A stretch of 47,877 nt of DNA from assembly GCA_018303045.1 (NCBI GenBank), contig JAGVYX010000035.1, positions 1 through 47,877 on the forward strand. The letters are read 5' to 3'. The number at the start of each line of letters is the position of its first letter. Position 1 is the stretch's first letter. The notes below the pieces were generated by a model. It was not told the origin of the DNA. It saw only the letters and a program-made list of their open reading frames with translations, and did not search any database. Origin of the DNA: Candidatus Woesearchaeota archaeon (GTDB taxonomy: Archaea; Nanobdellota; Nanobdellia; Woesearchaeales; GW2011-AR9). A program made the translations under genes and the position numbers. Of the stretch, positions 1 to 6,223 are shown one piece after another.

Positions 1-1
1 A

Positions 2-103
2 GTAGTGTACGAAAAAGTTGTAACAAAATTTGGAACATCTGGAAAATTAGATACTCCAAAGAAGTATATTGGAAAAAGAGCCTATGTGATTATTGTGCAC
101 TGA
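2..103 (+). CDS. DUF2080-type transposase-associated protein, C-terminal part
   Basis: The window opens inside a reading frame on the plus strand that ends with a stop at 101-103. The visible 33 residues contain VYEKVVTKFGTSGKL and PKKYIGKRAYVII. This is the pattern I know from the short archaeal DUF2080 transposase-associated proteins (about 50-60 residues, consensus KVVTKFGxSGxxxxPKxYIGKxVxVI). These small AbrB-like proteins sit beside archaeal transposase genes. Here the stop is followed at once by sequence shared with another mobile-element relic (126-146 matches 16612-16632) and by a transposase relic on the other strand. The N-terminus is outside the window. Confidence 0.72.
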   Translation, partial: VVYEKVVTKFGTSGKLDTPKKYIGKRAYVIIVH

Positions 104-755
104 CTATTTATGCAACACAGCACTGATAATTAGAGTATATTTTAGTTCAAGAGAATTTCTATACGTTCTAAAGAACCGCCCTACTTTGCCATTCGCCTGT
201 GGTCTGTTGATTCGAGCAAGACAATGCTTAATGCCTAACGAATGGAGTGCTTGACAAAACAAAGTATTTTCTTGTTCTGTATTTGGATGATTCGCATAAT
301 ATTGTGAGCCATGATCGGTCATGACTGCTTTTGACTTGCCGTACTCGGCAATGCCGCTACGAAGTAGGGCAATGCTATTCTCTTGCAGAAGCGCTCTGAA
401 ATATCCCCAAGCTAATGATTAAGCGTGTTCTATCGTCAATAAAAACACTTAATTGCTTTCCCATAAAATGATCAAACGGCCCATCAGTGTGCCACAAATC
501 ATTTGAGTACGGAAGCTCATAGCGCACCCATTTTCTTGGCTTCTGCTTTTTTGGATTAGCAACATGCCATTTCTAATCAGCACTTTTTCTATTTGCCTAT
601 GACTAATCGCAAATCCTTTTTGTTTAAGGATTTGCTCAATTCTGCCAGGTCCGTAACCAAAGCATTTTCTTAAGCCCAGAATGATGATAACTGCATTCTG
701 ATTAAGTATTGTTTCAGAACGACCGGCTTTATGGTCATTTAAACAACATCAAAAG
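104..755 (-). pseudogene. IS481/IS3-like integrase-core transposase relic
   Basis: Read on the minus strand, three pieces in different frames make up one transposase. The first is a helix-turn-helix region near 590-750 (RKCFGYGPGRIEQILKQKGF, then SHRQIEKVLIRNGM). The second is an rve-type catalytic region near 370-560 with LWHTDGPFDHF and FIDDRTRLI. The third is the C-terminal region 104-322 with MTDHGSQY, then RPQANGKVGRFFRTY. Asp residues typical of a DDE integrase core are visible (WHTD, TDHGSQ), as is the C-terminal GKVGRF motif where families usually have an acidic residue (GKVERF). At least two frameshifts and an internal stop separate the pieces, so the gene is dead. The neighbouring DUF2080 gene suggests one former element. 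Confidence 0.75.
109..146. repeat. Mobile-element end shared with 16612-16680
   Basis: TATGCAACACAGCA at 109-122 and ATAATTAGAGTATATTTTAG at 126-145 recur in the same order, reverse-complemented, at 16667-16680 and 16612-16632. There they are about 34 bases apart. Both copies sit next to transposase relics, so this is probably the end of one insertion-element type. The copy here is compact; the other carries extra sequence between the two blocks. Confidence 0.6.
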
Positions 756-911
756 AGGACACTTCGCTCTTTTTCGAAACCTTTATATACTACCTGCCAA
801 TAACAACTAATAGTATTAAGTTGGCCGAAGCAGAGGGTATAAACTACTATTTCTGTTTCAATAATTTAGTATTTTAAAAATTAGAACTATTAAATAGTTT
901 GGAGAATTAAA

Positions 912-2198
912 ATGTTTGAACAATTAAATGTAAGCGTTGCTGTGATAGCTGCTTTAAAAGAGCAGGGGATTACTGAACCAATGAGTATACAGGAAAAAAC
1001 TATTCCTTCGATTTATCAGGGAAAAGACGTAGTAGGCATTTCCAGAACCGGGTCCGGTAAAACTCTGGCTTTTGCTGTCCCTTTGCTTGATAAAGCAGTA
1101 AAAGGGCAAGGCGTGCAGTCGCTGATTTTAGCGCCTACCAGGGAATTAGCTAACCAGATTTCCAACGAAATGCGCAAATGGAGCAAGAATTTAAAGTTAA
1201 GCATCGCTACGGTATTTGGCGGTGTTGGTTTTGAGCCGCAGGTTGATGCTATCGAAGAAGCAGAAATTGTGGTGGGCACGCCTGGTCGGATTTTAGATCA
1301 TCTAGGCCGAAACAGCCTTAAATTATCTAGATTAAAAAGCCTGGTTTTAGATGAGGCAGACAAAATGGTGGAAATGGGATTCATTGAAGATATTGAAAGA
1401 ATCCTCCGCCAGTCTAATCCTGAAAAGCAGATTATTCTCTTTGGGGCAACCATTTCCAATGAGATAGATTACCTTAAAGATAAATACATGGACGATGTAG
1501 TAACCATGGAAGATGAATTGCAGGTTAAAAAAGACTTGTTAAAACAATATTATTACAATTGCCAGCTGCATGAAAAGTTTTCTCTGTTAGTTCATTTACT
1601 AAAAAAAGAGAAAACTGGCCGGGTAATTATCTTTTGCTCTAAGATTTCCACGGTAGATTTGCTGCATCGAAATCTAAAAAACCAGGGAATTAAGTGTGAA
1701 ACTATCCATGGCCGAATGAGCCAGAACAAACGGCTACTGGCCATTGACAGATTTAACAAGGATAAGAATGAAATCTTAATTGCTTCCGCTGTTGCCTCTC
1801 GAGGCTTGGATATTCAGGATGTTACTCATGTGTTTAACTATGATTTAGCTAAAGATCCGCAGGAGTACATTCACAGAATTGGCCGAACCGCTCGTGCTGG
1901 AGAGTCAGGAAAAGCGATCACTTTGTTAGCCCGGCCGGACTTTGAGGCTTTTGAAGCTATCCTAAAGCGATATCCGGTCGAAGTGGAAGAAATACCCCCC
2001 GAACCATTTGCCAAGTTAAGATTTGAAGTGCAGAGAAATAACAGCTTTAGAACGGATCATCAGAGATCGTTCAGAAGTTCTGGAATGAATCGGAGTTACA
2101 GCCATTCCCGCAGGCCTTTTTCCAACAGAAATTCTGAAGGGACTGCAGCTTATGGAAGTAATTTCTCTAGAAAAGAAGGATTTGGCTATAGAAATTAA
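912..2198 (+). CDS. DEAD-box ATP-dependent RNA helicase
   Basis: A 428-residue RNA helicase that would unwind RNA duplexes in ribosome assembly, mRNA turnover or cold adaptation. Visible motifs in order: Q-motif-like start, Walker A RTGSGKT (45-51), PTRELA (75-80), TPGR (123-126), DEAD (147-150), motif III GAT where most members have SAT (178-180), ASRGLD near 296-300 and HRIGRTAR (321-328). The tail after about residue 385 is rich in Arg, Ser, Asn and Gly, as in RNA-binding extensions of bacterial and archaeal DEAD-box proteins. A GGAGA ribosome-binding site precedes the ATG. A TATA-like TTTATATA near 783-790 would give a long leader of about 100 bases; a closer AT-rich box lies near 870. 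The gene is probably co-transcribed with the small gene 34 bases downstream. Confidence 0.95.
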   Translation: MFEQLNVSVAVIAALKEQGITEPMSIQEKTIPSIYQGKDVVGISRTGSGKTLAFAVPLLDKAVKGQGVQSLILAPTRELANQISNEMRKWSKNLKLSIATVFGGVGFEPQVDAIEEAEIVVGTPGRILDHLGRNSLKLSRLKSLVLDEADKMVEMGFIEDIERILRQSNPEKQIILFGATISNEIDYLKDKYMDDVVTMEDELQVKKDLLKQYYYNCQLHEKFSLLVHLLKKEKTGRVIIFCSKISTVDLLHRNLKNQGIKCETIHGRMSQNKRLLAIDRFNKDKNEILIASAVASRGLDIQDVTHVFNYDLAKDPQEYIHRIGRTARAGESGKAITLLARPDFEAFEAILKRYPVEVEEIPPEPFAKLRFEVQRNNSFRTDHQRSFRSSGMNRSYSHSRRPFSNRNSEGTAAYGSNFSRKEGFGYRN

Positions 2199-2232
2199 AG
2201 AAAATTGATTTAAAGAGAGAAAAATAAATACA

Positions 2233-2580
2233 ATGTATGGTCTATTAAAGAAATTTGGAACCTGGGGAGAACTTCATGAAGAATCAGAACTTCTGGCCCT
2301 GGAAGCTGAAAGGCTGAGAGGAATAGATTCTAATCAGTCCATAGTTTTGTATGCTCAAGCTGCAGTGAAGGAAGAGGAAGTTTTAGATCATATCCCCAGA
2401 GAAGGAAGTACACAACAATTCTATGAAGCTGTTGTAGTCAGCGCTGCCGCATTATATTTTAAAGGGAGAGATTATGCTGGTTCACAGAGAATTATAGATA
2501 ATCATTCCCCAAATCTACGGTTGCCTTATTTTAAGAAAGGATTAGAAGAAGTAGTTGAAGCTTTAATGAAGATGAATTAG
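2233..2580 (+). CDS. TPR-like helical protein
   Basis: A 115-residue, wholly helical protein following the DEAD-box helicase by 34 bases, so probably in its operon. The central part (YAQAAVKEEEVLDHIPREG, then VSAAALYFKGRDYAGSQRII) resembles TPR-like modules in bacterial proteins, whose pattern is roughly A..EE.AL..IP followed by VSA.SL..KA..Y..A. Such modules bind partner proteins. No catalytic residues are visible. The similarity is recalled from the family pattern, not from a search, so the specific role is unknown. Confidence 0.6.
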   Translation: MYGLLKKFGTWGELHEESELLALEAERLRGIDSNQSIVLYAQAAVKEEEVLDHIPREGSTQQFYEAVVVSAAALYFKGRDYAGSQRIIDNHSPNLRLPYFKKGLEEVVEALMKMN

Positions 2581-2584
2581 TTTA

Positions 2585-2668
2585 GAGAACTTTGAATAAT
2601 TAGAGAACTTGGAATAATTAGTTTTTTTATCCAAAAAATCAGCAAAATCCCTGCTTTTTAAAGTTCTC
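2585..2668. repeat. Inverted-repeat element, GAGAACTTT family (member 1)
   Basis: The 84-base stretch between the TPR-like gene and the ferredoxin promoter begins GAGAACTTT and ends AAAGTTCTC, a perfect 9-bp terminal inverted repeat. It contains an internal near-duplicate of its left end (GAGAACTTGGAATAATTA). Related elements lie at 15017-15080 and 22897-22936. No clear target-site duplication is visible for this copy. Confidence 0.5.
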
Positions 2669-2692
2669 TATCGAAAAAATTAAATCAAAACC

Positions 2693-2700
2693 TTTAAATA
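2693..2700 (+). promoter_or_regulatory. TATA box of the ferredoxin/peroxiredoxin/SOD cluster
   Basis: TTTAAATA fits an archaeal TATA box and predicts a transcription start near 2720. That is just before the first of two ATG codons created by the 43-bp duplication. Confidence 0.6.
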
Positions 2701-2785
2701 AAACTCCCTTTTTTATCATTAAGAATTCTTATGGCTGTCATTAAAACTCCCTTTTTTATCATTAAGAATTCTTATGGCTGTCATT
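2700..2785 (+). repeat. 43-bp tandem duplication spanning the ferredoxin start
   Basis: Bases 2700-2742 and 2743-2785 are identical and include ATGGCTGTCATT. Because 43 is not a multiple of three, the first ATG (2731) opens a 21-codon reading frame that ends at 2796. The second ATG (2774) starts the true ferredoxin. The decoy frame overlaps the real start by 23 bases. Confidence 0.9.
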
Positions 2786-3037
2786 CAATTAGCTGATCAA
2801 AAAATAGAACTTAAGGATGGAGACAGAATCAGAGATGCCTGTGAACAGTTAGGCGCGCCGTTCGGCTGCCGTTCCGGGTTTTGCGGCGCTTGCAAAATTG
2901 AGATTATTGAAGGCGGTGAAAATTTGAATATATTAAATCAAGAAGAGCTGAATATGGGCGATCGTGATAGAACGCATCGCCTGGCTTGTCAAGCTGTGAT
3001 CAAACAGGGATTTGTTAAAATTAAAGAGGGGTTTTAA
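2774..3037 (+). CDS. 2Fe-2S ferredoxin (plant/bacterial type)
   Basis: An 87-residue electron carrier with a single 2Fe-2S cluster. Cys32, Cys37, Cys40 and Cys72 give the C-x4-C-x2-C ... C spacing of beta-grasp ferredoxins (GCRSGFCGACKIEI and HRLACQA). It heads an apparent oxidative-stress cluster: the next gene, a peroxiredoxin, starts 12 bases downstream behind an AGGAGGGAT ribosome-binding site. The ferredoxin may supply electrons to the peroxiredoxin or to another partner; that is inference. The start at 2774 is chosen because the earlier in-register copy of the start (2731) is out of frame. Confidence 0.93.
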   Translation: MAVIQLADQKIELKDGDRIRDACEQLGAPFGCRSGFCGACKIEIIEGGENLNILNQEELNMGDRDRTHRLACQAVIKQGFVKIKEGF

Positions 3038-3049
3038 AGGAGGGATAAA

Positions 3050-3622
3050 ATGGAAAATAAATTAGCTATCAATGAACCAGCGCCGCCTTTTGAGGCGCAG
3101 GCTTACTGCAATAGCCAGGTAAAAAAGGTTAAATTATCCGATTACCAGGGAAAGTGGGTGGTCCTTTTCTTTTATCCCGCTGATTTTACCTTTATCTGTC
3201 CTACCGAACTGGGAGAAATGGCTGATAAATATGAAGAGTTAAAACAGTTGAACACAGAAATTTTATCGGTAAGCGCCGATACTGTATTTGTCCATAAAGC
3301 CTGGCATGACACATCCCTAACGATAAAGAAAATTAAGTTTCCCATGGTGGCTGATCCAGCTGGACAAATTTGCCAGGCCTATGGCACCATGATTCCAGGG
3401 GAAGGAATCAGCTTGCGGGGGACATTCATTATTGATCCCGATGGAATCTTAAAAGCTTTTGAACTGCATGACAATTCTATTGGCCGAAGCGCTAAAGAAC
3501 TGATTAGAAAAATCAAAGCCGCGCAATTTGTCCGGGAACATGGCGGAGAAGTCTGTCCAGCCAGCTGGGAGCCTGGTCAGAAAACCTTAAAACCAGGATT
3601 GGATTTAGTAGGAAAAATTTAG
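3050..3622 (+). CDS. Typical 2-Cys peroxiredoxin (AhpC/Prx1 family)
   Basis: A 190-residue thiol peroxidase that reduces hydrogen peroxide and organic peroxides. The peroxidatic Cys50 lies in DFTFICPTE, with the supporting FYPAD region before it. The resolving Cys169 is in GEVCPASW near the C-terminus, so this is a two-Cys enzyme that forms an intersubunit disulfide. A strong ribosome-binding site (AGGAGG) precedes it. It is sandwiched between a 2Fe-2S ferredoxin and, further down, a superoxide dismutase, so the cluster can convert superoxide to peroxide and then to water. No AhpF or thioredoxin reductase is in the window. Confidence 0.96.
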   Translation: MENKLAINEPAPPFEAQAYCNSQVKKVKLSDYQGKWVVLFFYPADFTFICPTELGEMADKYEELKQLNTEILSVSADTVFVHKAWHDTSLTIKKIKFPMVADPAGQICQAYGTMIPGEGISLRGTFIIDPDGILKAFELHDNSIGRSAKELIRKIKAAQFVREHGGEVCPASWEPGQKTLKPGLDLVGKI

Positions 3623-3634
3623 GAGGCAACAAAA

Positions 3635-4006
3635 ATGAGTATTGAAGGGTCTTTTGATAAAATTAGAAATAAAATTAGAGAGAATAATAGAAATAATAAT
3701 AAAGATAATTACTTTCCTTTGGAAAAAATATTATCTGTTGATAAAGATTCGTACTTAAGGTCTGTTGAAAAAACTGACCGGGATTATAAATTTCAGGGAA
3801 TAACTGTTGAAGGCGAAGCAGCTTATCTGCTTACGGAAACTTTTAGGGCAGAAGTGCCTAAAAATACAGAAGCAGTAGTAAATGTCTTGCGTTTTTTATA
3901 TCGAGATGAAGGGCGCCAGCTGGGAAATATGTATGGCACTGCCTTAATACCTAAAATCGCGGCCAGAGGCCATAAACAGTCTAAACTAAACGGTGAAGAC
4001 GCATGA
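3635..4006 (+). CDS. Uncharacterised protein coupled to superoxide dismutase
   Basis: A 123-residue protein I do not recognise. The first 25 residues are rich in Asn, Lys and Arg and probably disordered. The remainder looks like a small alpha/beta fold (GITVEGEAAYLLTETFRAEV, then NVLRFLYRDEGRQLGNMYG). AGGAGG precedes the ATG, and its TGA overlaps the ATG of the superoxide dismutase gene (ATGA at 4003-4006), so the two are translationally coupled. The context argues for a role in oxidative-stress defence, but nothing in the sequence shows a metal site or redox-active Cys; the protein has no Cys at all. Confidence 0.75.
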   Translation: MSIEGSFDKIRNKIRENNRNNNKDNYFPLEKILSVDKDSYLRSVEKTDRDYKFQGITVEGEAAYLLTETFRAEVPKNTEAVVNVLRFLYRDEGRQLGNMYGTALIPKIAARGHKQSKLNGEDA

Positions 4007-4578
4007 CTTATCAAGAACAAAATTTTAAACAGTTATTAGGTGTAAAAGGTTTCAGCGACAAACTGCTGGAAACCCATTTTAAATTATATGCAGGATATGT
4101 TGCTAATACCAACAAACTACTGGATTTAATGAAATCCTTAACCCCCGGAACGCCGGAATGGTCGGAAATTAAACGAAGATTCGGCTGGGAGTTTAACGGC
4201 ATGAGGCTGCATGAACTCTATTTTGGCAATATGTCTAAAGCTAAAACAAAACTGTCTGAACATAGCCCCTTATCTAAGTTAATGGCGCAATCATTTGGCT
4301 CCAACCAGGCCGGTGAAGATGATTTTGTTAATACAGGAAAGATGCGCGGCATTGGCTGGGTAATTATGGCTTATGATTCGGCAGCTAAGAGATTGTTTAA
4401 CACTTGGGTTGATGAACATGATGTTGGCCATTTAGCTGGCGCAGCGCCTCTGCTGGTGATGGATGTGTTTGAGCATGCCTACATTACCGATTATAATATT
4501 GACCGGCCTGCTTACATTAAAGCTTTTGTTGAAGCAACTGATTGGGACGTAGTACAGAAGCGGCTGGAAAAAGCCTAG
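4003..4578 (+). CDS. Fe/Mn-type superoxide dismutase
   Basis: A 191-residue enzyme dismutating superoxide to oxygen and peroxide. All four metal ligands of the Fe/Mn family can be placed: His25 (LETHFKLYAGYV), His70 (GMRLHELYFGN), Asp154 and His158 (VMDVFEHAYI). The C-terminal RPAYIKAF...DWDVV also matches the family (RPDYVKA...NW). The N-terminal region is divergent: the usual second His of the first helix (KHH) is replaced by KLY. It overlaps the upstream unknown gene by four bases. Together with the peroxiredoxin it forms a complete superoxide/peroxide detoxification route. Confidence 0.9.
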   Translation: MTYQEQNFKQLLGVKGFSDKLLETHFKLYAGYVANTNKLLDLMKSLTPGTPEWSEIKRRFGWEFNGMRLHELYFGNMSKAKTKLSEHSPLSKLMAQSFGSNQAGEDDFVNTGKMRGIGWVIMAYDSAAKRLFNTWVDEHDVGHLAGAAPLLVMDVFEHAYITDYNIDRPAYIKAFVEATDWDVVQKRLEKA

Positions 4579-4701
4579 CTTTGTTTAGAAAATTTTTCTG
4601 ATGAAAAACGAATTATTCAAAATTCTTTTTAATTTCAGAACAGAAGATTTATTAATTTCCCATAATAGTCAAACCTTGAAATAATTTTCTAGAGGAAAAA
4701 A

Positions 4702-5502
4702 ATGAATCTGGGAGCAAAACTTAAGGAAGGAAAAACCAAAATAATTTACGCCAATCCTGACGATCTGGCTACAGAAATCATGTTTTTTAAAGATTCCATT
4801 ACTGCCGGGGATGGAGCTAAAAAAGATACTATTTCCGGGAAAGGCGCCATTGACTGGCAGACGCACGTTAACATTATGGAATACCTTAAAAGAAGGAGCC
4901 TTCAGAATCTGGCCTTTCATTCCGCGCCGGAAACTGGCTGCTGCTTAATTAAAAAAGTGGACAAGATTTTACCTTTGGAAATTGTCGCCAGGAGAGTGGC
5001 TGCCGGCTCAGTGTTATCTTCAGGCTTTGAAGAAGGCCAAAAGTTCGACCCATTATATCATCAGATTTTCTATAAGGATGATTTTCTGCACGATCCGCTT
5101 CTTGACGATAATTTTTTAAGAGTTATCGAGGAAAAGTACCAATTCCCAATATTTAGCGAAGCCAGAACGTTGTCGGAAAAGATTTTTTTATTGCTGGAGG
5201 AAGCTTTTGCCAGAGAAAATCACCAGTATATTGATCAGAAAATCGAAGTGGGCATAATCTTCAATGGCCAAAGATATGATTCGCAACAAAGCCAAATAGT
5301 TTTAGTGGATGAAATCACTGCCGGCTCGATGCGAGTCTGGCCTTACGCTAAAGCAAATCCAGACTTAAGCCAGCCGAATGTTTTAAGCGAGCTGGATAAA
5401 AGCGGAATGAAAGATAAGCAGCTCTACCGGGAAGGAAAATCACTGGACCAAGTGAAGAAAGGGTTTGAGCAGATTATGGAAATGACGGCAAGATTCGAAT
5501 AG
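4702..5502 (+). CDS. purC: SAICAR synthetase (phosphoribosylaminoimidazole-succinocarboxamide synthase)
   Basis: A 266-residue enzyme of purine synthesis that joins CAIR and aspartate using ATP. Characteristic segments are KEGKTKIIY at residues 8-16, LPLEIVARRVAAGS near 91-104 and VDEITAGSMRVWP near 203-215. This matches the bacterial/archaeal single-domain PurC length. It sits alone; no other purine gene is in the window, so the pathway is either dispersed or partial. AGAGGAAAAA is a weak ribosome-binding site before the ATG. Confidence 0.95.
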   Translation: MNLGAKLKEGKTKIIYANPDDLATEIMFFKDSITAGDGAKKDTISGKGAIDWQTHVNIMEYLKRRSLQNLAFHSAPETGCCLIKKVDKILPLEIVARRVAAGSVLSSGFEEGQKFDPLYHQIFYKDDFLHDPLLDDNFLRVIEEKYQFPIFSEARTLSEKIFLLLEEAFARENHQYIDQKIEVGIIFNGQRYDSQQSQIVLVDEITAGSMRVWPYAKANPDLSQPNVLSELDKSGMKDKQLYREGKSLDQVKKGFEQIMEMTARFE

Positions 5503-5570
5503 CAATTCCTGGTTAGTTTAACTATGCCCTAAAGCTGGGTTTTAAGACCTAACAAAATTCTCAAAAAAGA

Positions 5571-5580
5571 TTTATAAATA
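5571..5580 (+). promoter_or_regulatory. TATA box of the HD hydrolase gene
   Basis: TTTATAAATA begins 31 bases before the ATG at 5602. This is the spacing expected for a leaderless archaeal transcript. Confidence 0.65.
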
Positions 5581-5601
5581 ACTTGTCTAAATCTATAGTT
5601 A

Positions 5602-6192
5602 ATGACCGAAGACGGATTAGTAGCCTTAGCCAGAAGATATTGTGAGGAGTATCATCAGGGGCAGACGCGAAGAGGCAATGGTCTGCCGTATTCTACCCAT
5701 CCAGTTGCGGTAGCTGAAATATTAGCTAGACAGGGATATAATGATTTAGCCACGCAGTGTATGGCTCTTCTTCATGATATTATTGAAGATGCGGGGTTAG
5801 TGCCGAAGGAAATTAAGAATCAGTTTGGCTTTGAAATCGCCCACGGAATTTATGTTCTTTCCAGAAATACCATTACTGCGGATAATTTGGAATTCATGAA
5901 TAACGCTATTGGCAGACGCAGCGATCCGGCTTTTGAGCTGACTGAAGAACACTTATACAAACTCAGGATTAGCTGCGCTCCAGACAAAGTTAAGCGGGTT
6001 AAAATCGCCGATATGATCCATAATACCACCGATCTGGGCACTCTCCGGCCAACGGGAATTGCCAGAAAAATTGATGATTCAAAAAGATTTTATATTCCCA
6101 TCGGCAGAGTTGTCGCGCCGCCTCTGGCAGAGGAGTTGGAGGCTAATGTTAATGCTTATGAACAAGCTCAGAAATTGGCAGGTTCTCAGTAA
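5602..6192 (+). CDS. HD-domain (p)ppGpp hydrolase-like protein (MESH1/SpoT-N type)
   Basis: A 196-residue stand-alone HD hydrolase resembling the hydrolase half of RelA/SpoT. Motifs: HQGQTRR (His18), PYSTHPVAVAEIL (His33), ALLHDIIEDA (His58-Asp59 and the following Glu-Asp), and VKIADMIHNT near 133-142. These supply the metal ligands of the alarmone-hydrolase family. No synthetase domain is attached, so it would be a small alarmone hydrolase or a nucleotide pyrophosphohydrolase of MESH1 type. A leaderless start behind a good TATA box supports the ATG at 5602. Confidence 0.88.
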   Translation: MTEDGLVALARRYCEEYHQGQTRRGNGLPYSTHPVAVAEILARQGYNDLATQCMALLHDIIEDAGLVPKEIKNQFGFEIAHGIYVLSRNTITADNLEFMNNAIGRRSDPAFELTEEHLYKLRISCAPDKVKRVKIADMIHNTTDLGTLRPTGIARKIDDSKRFYIPIGRVVAPPLAEELEANVNAYEQAQKLAGSQ

Positions 6193-6223
6193 TCCTTAAA
6201 TAGTTTCTATCCCTTTCTATTCT

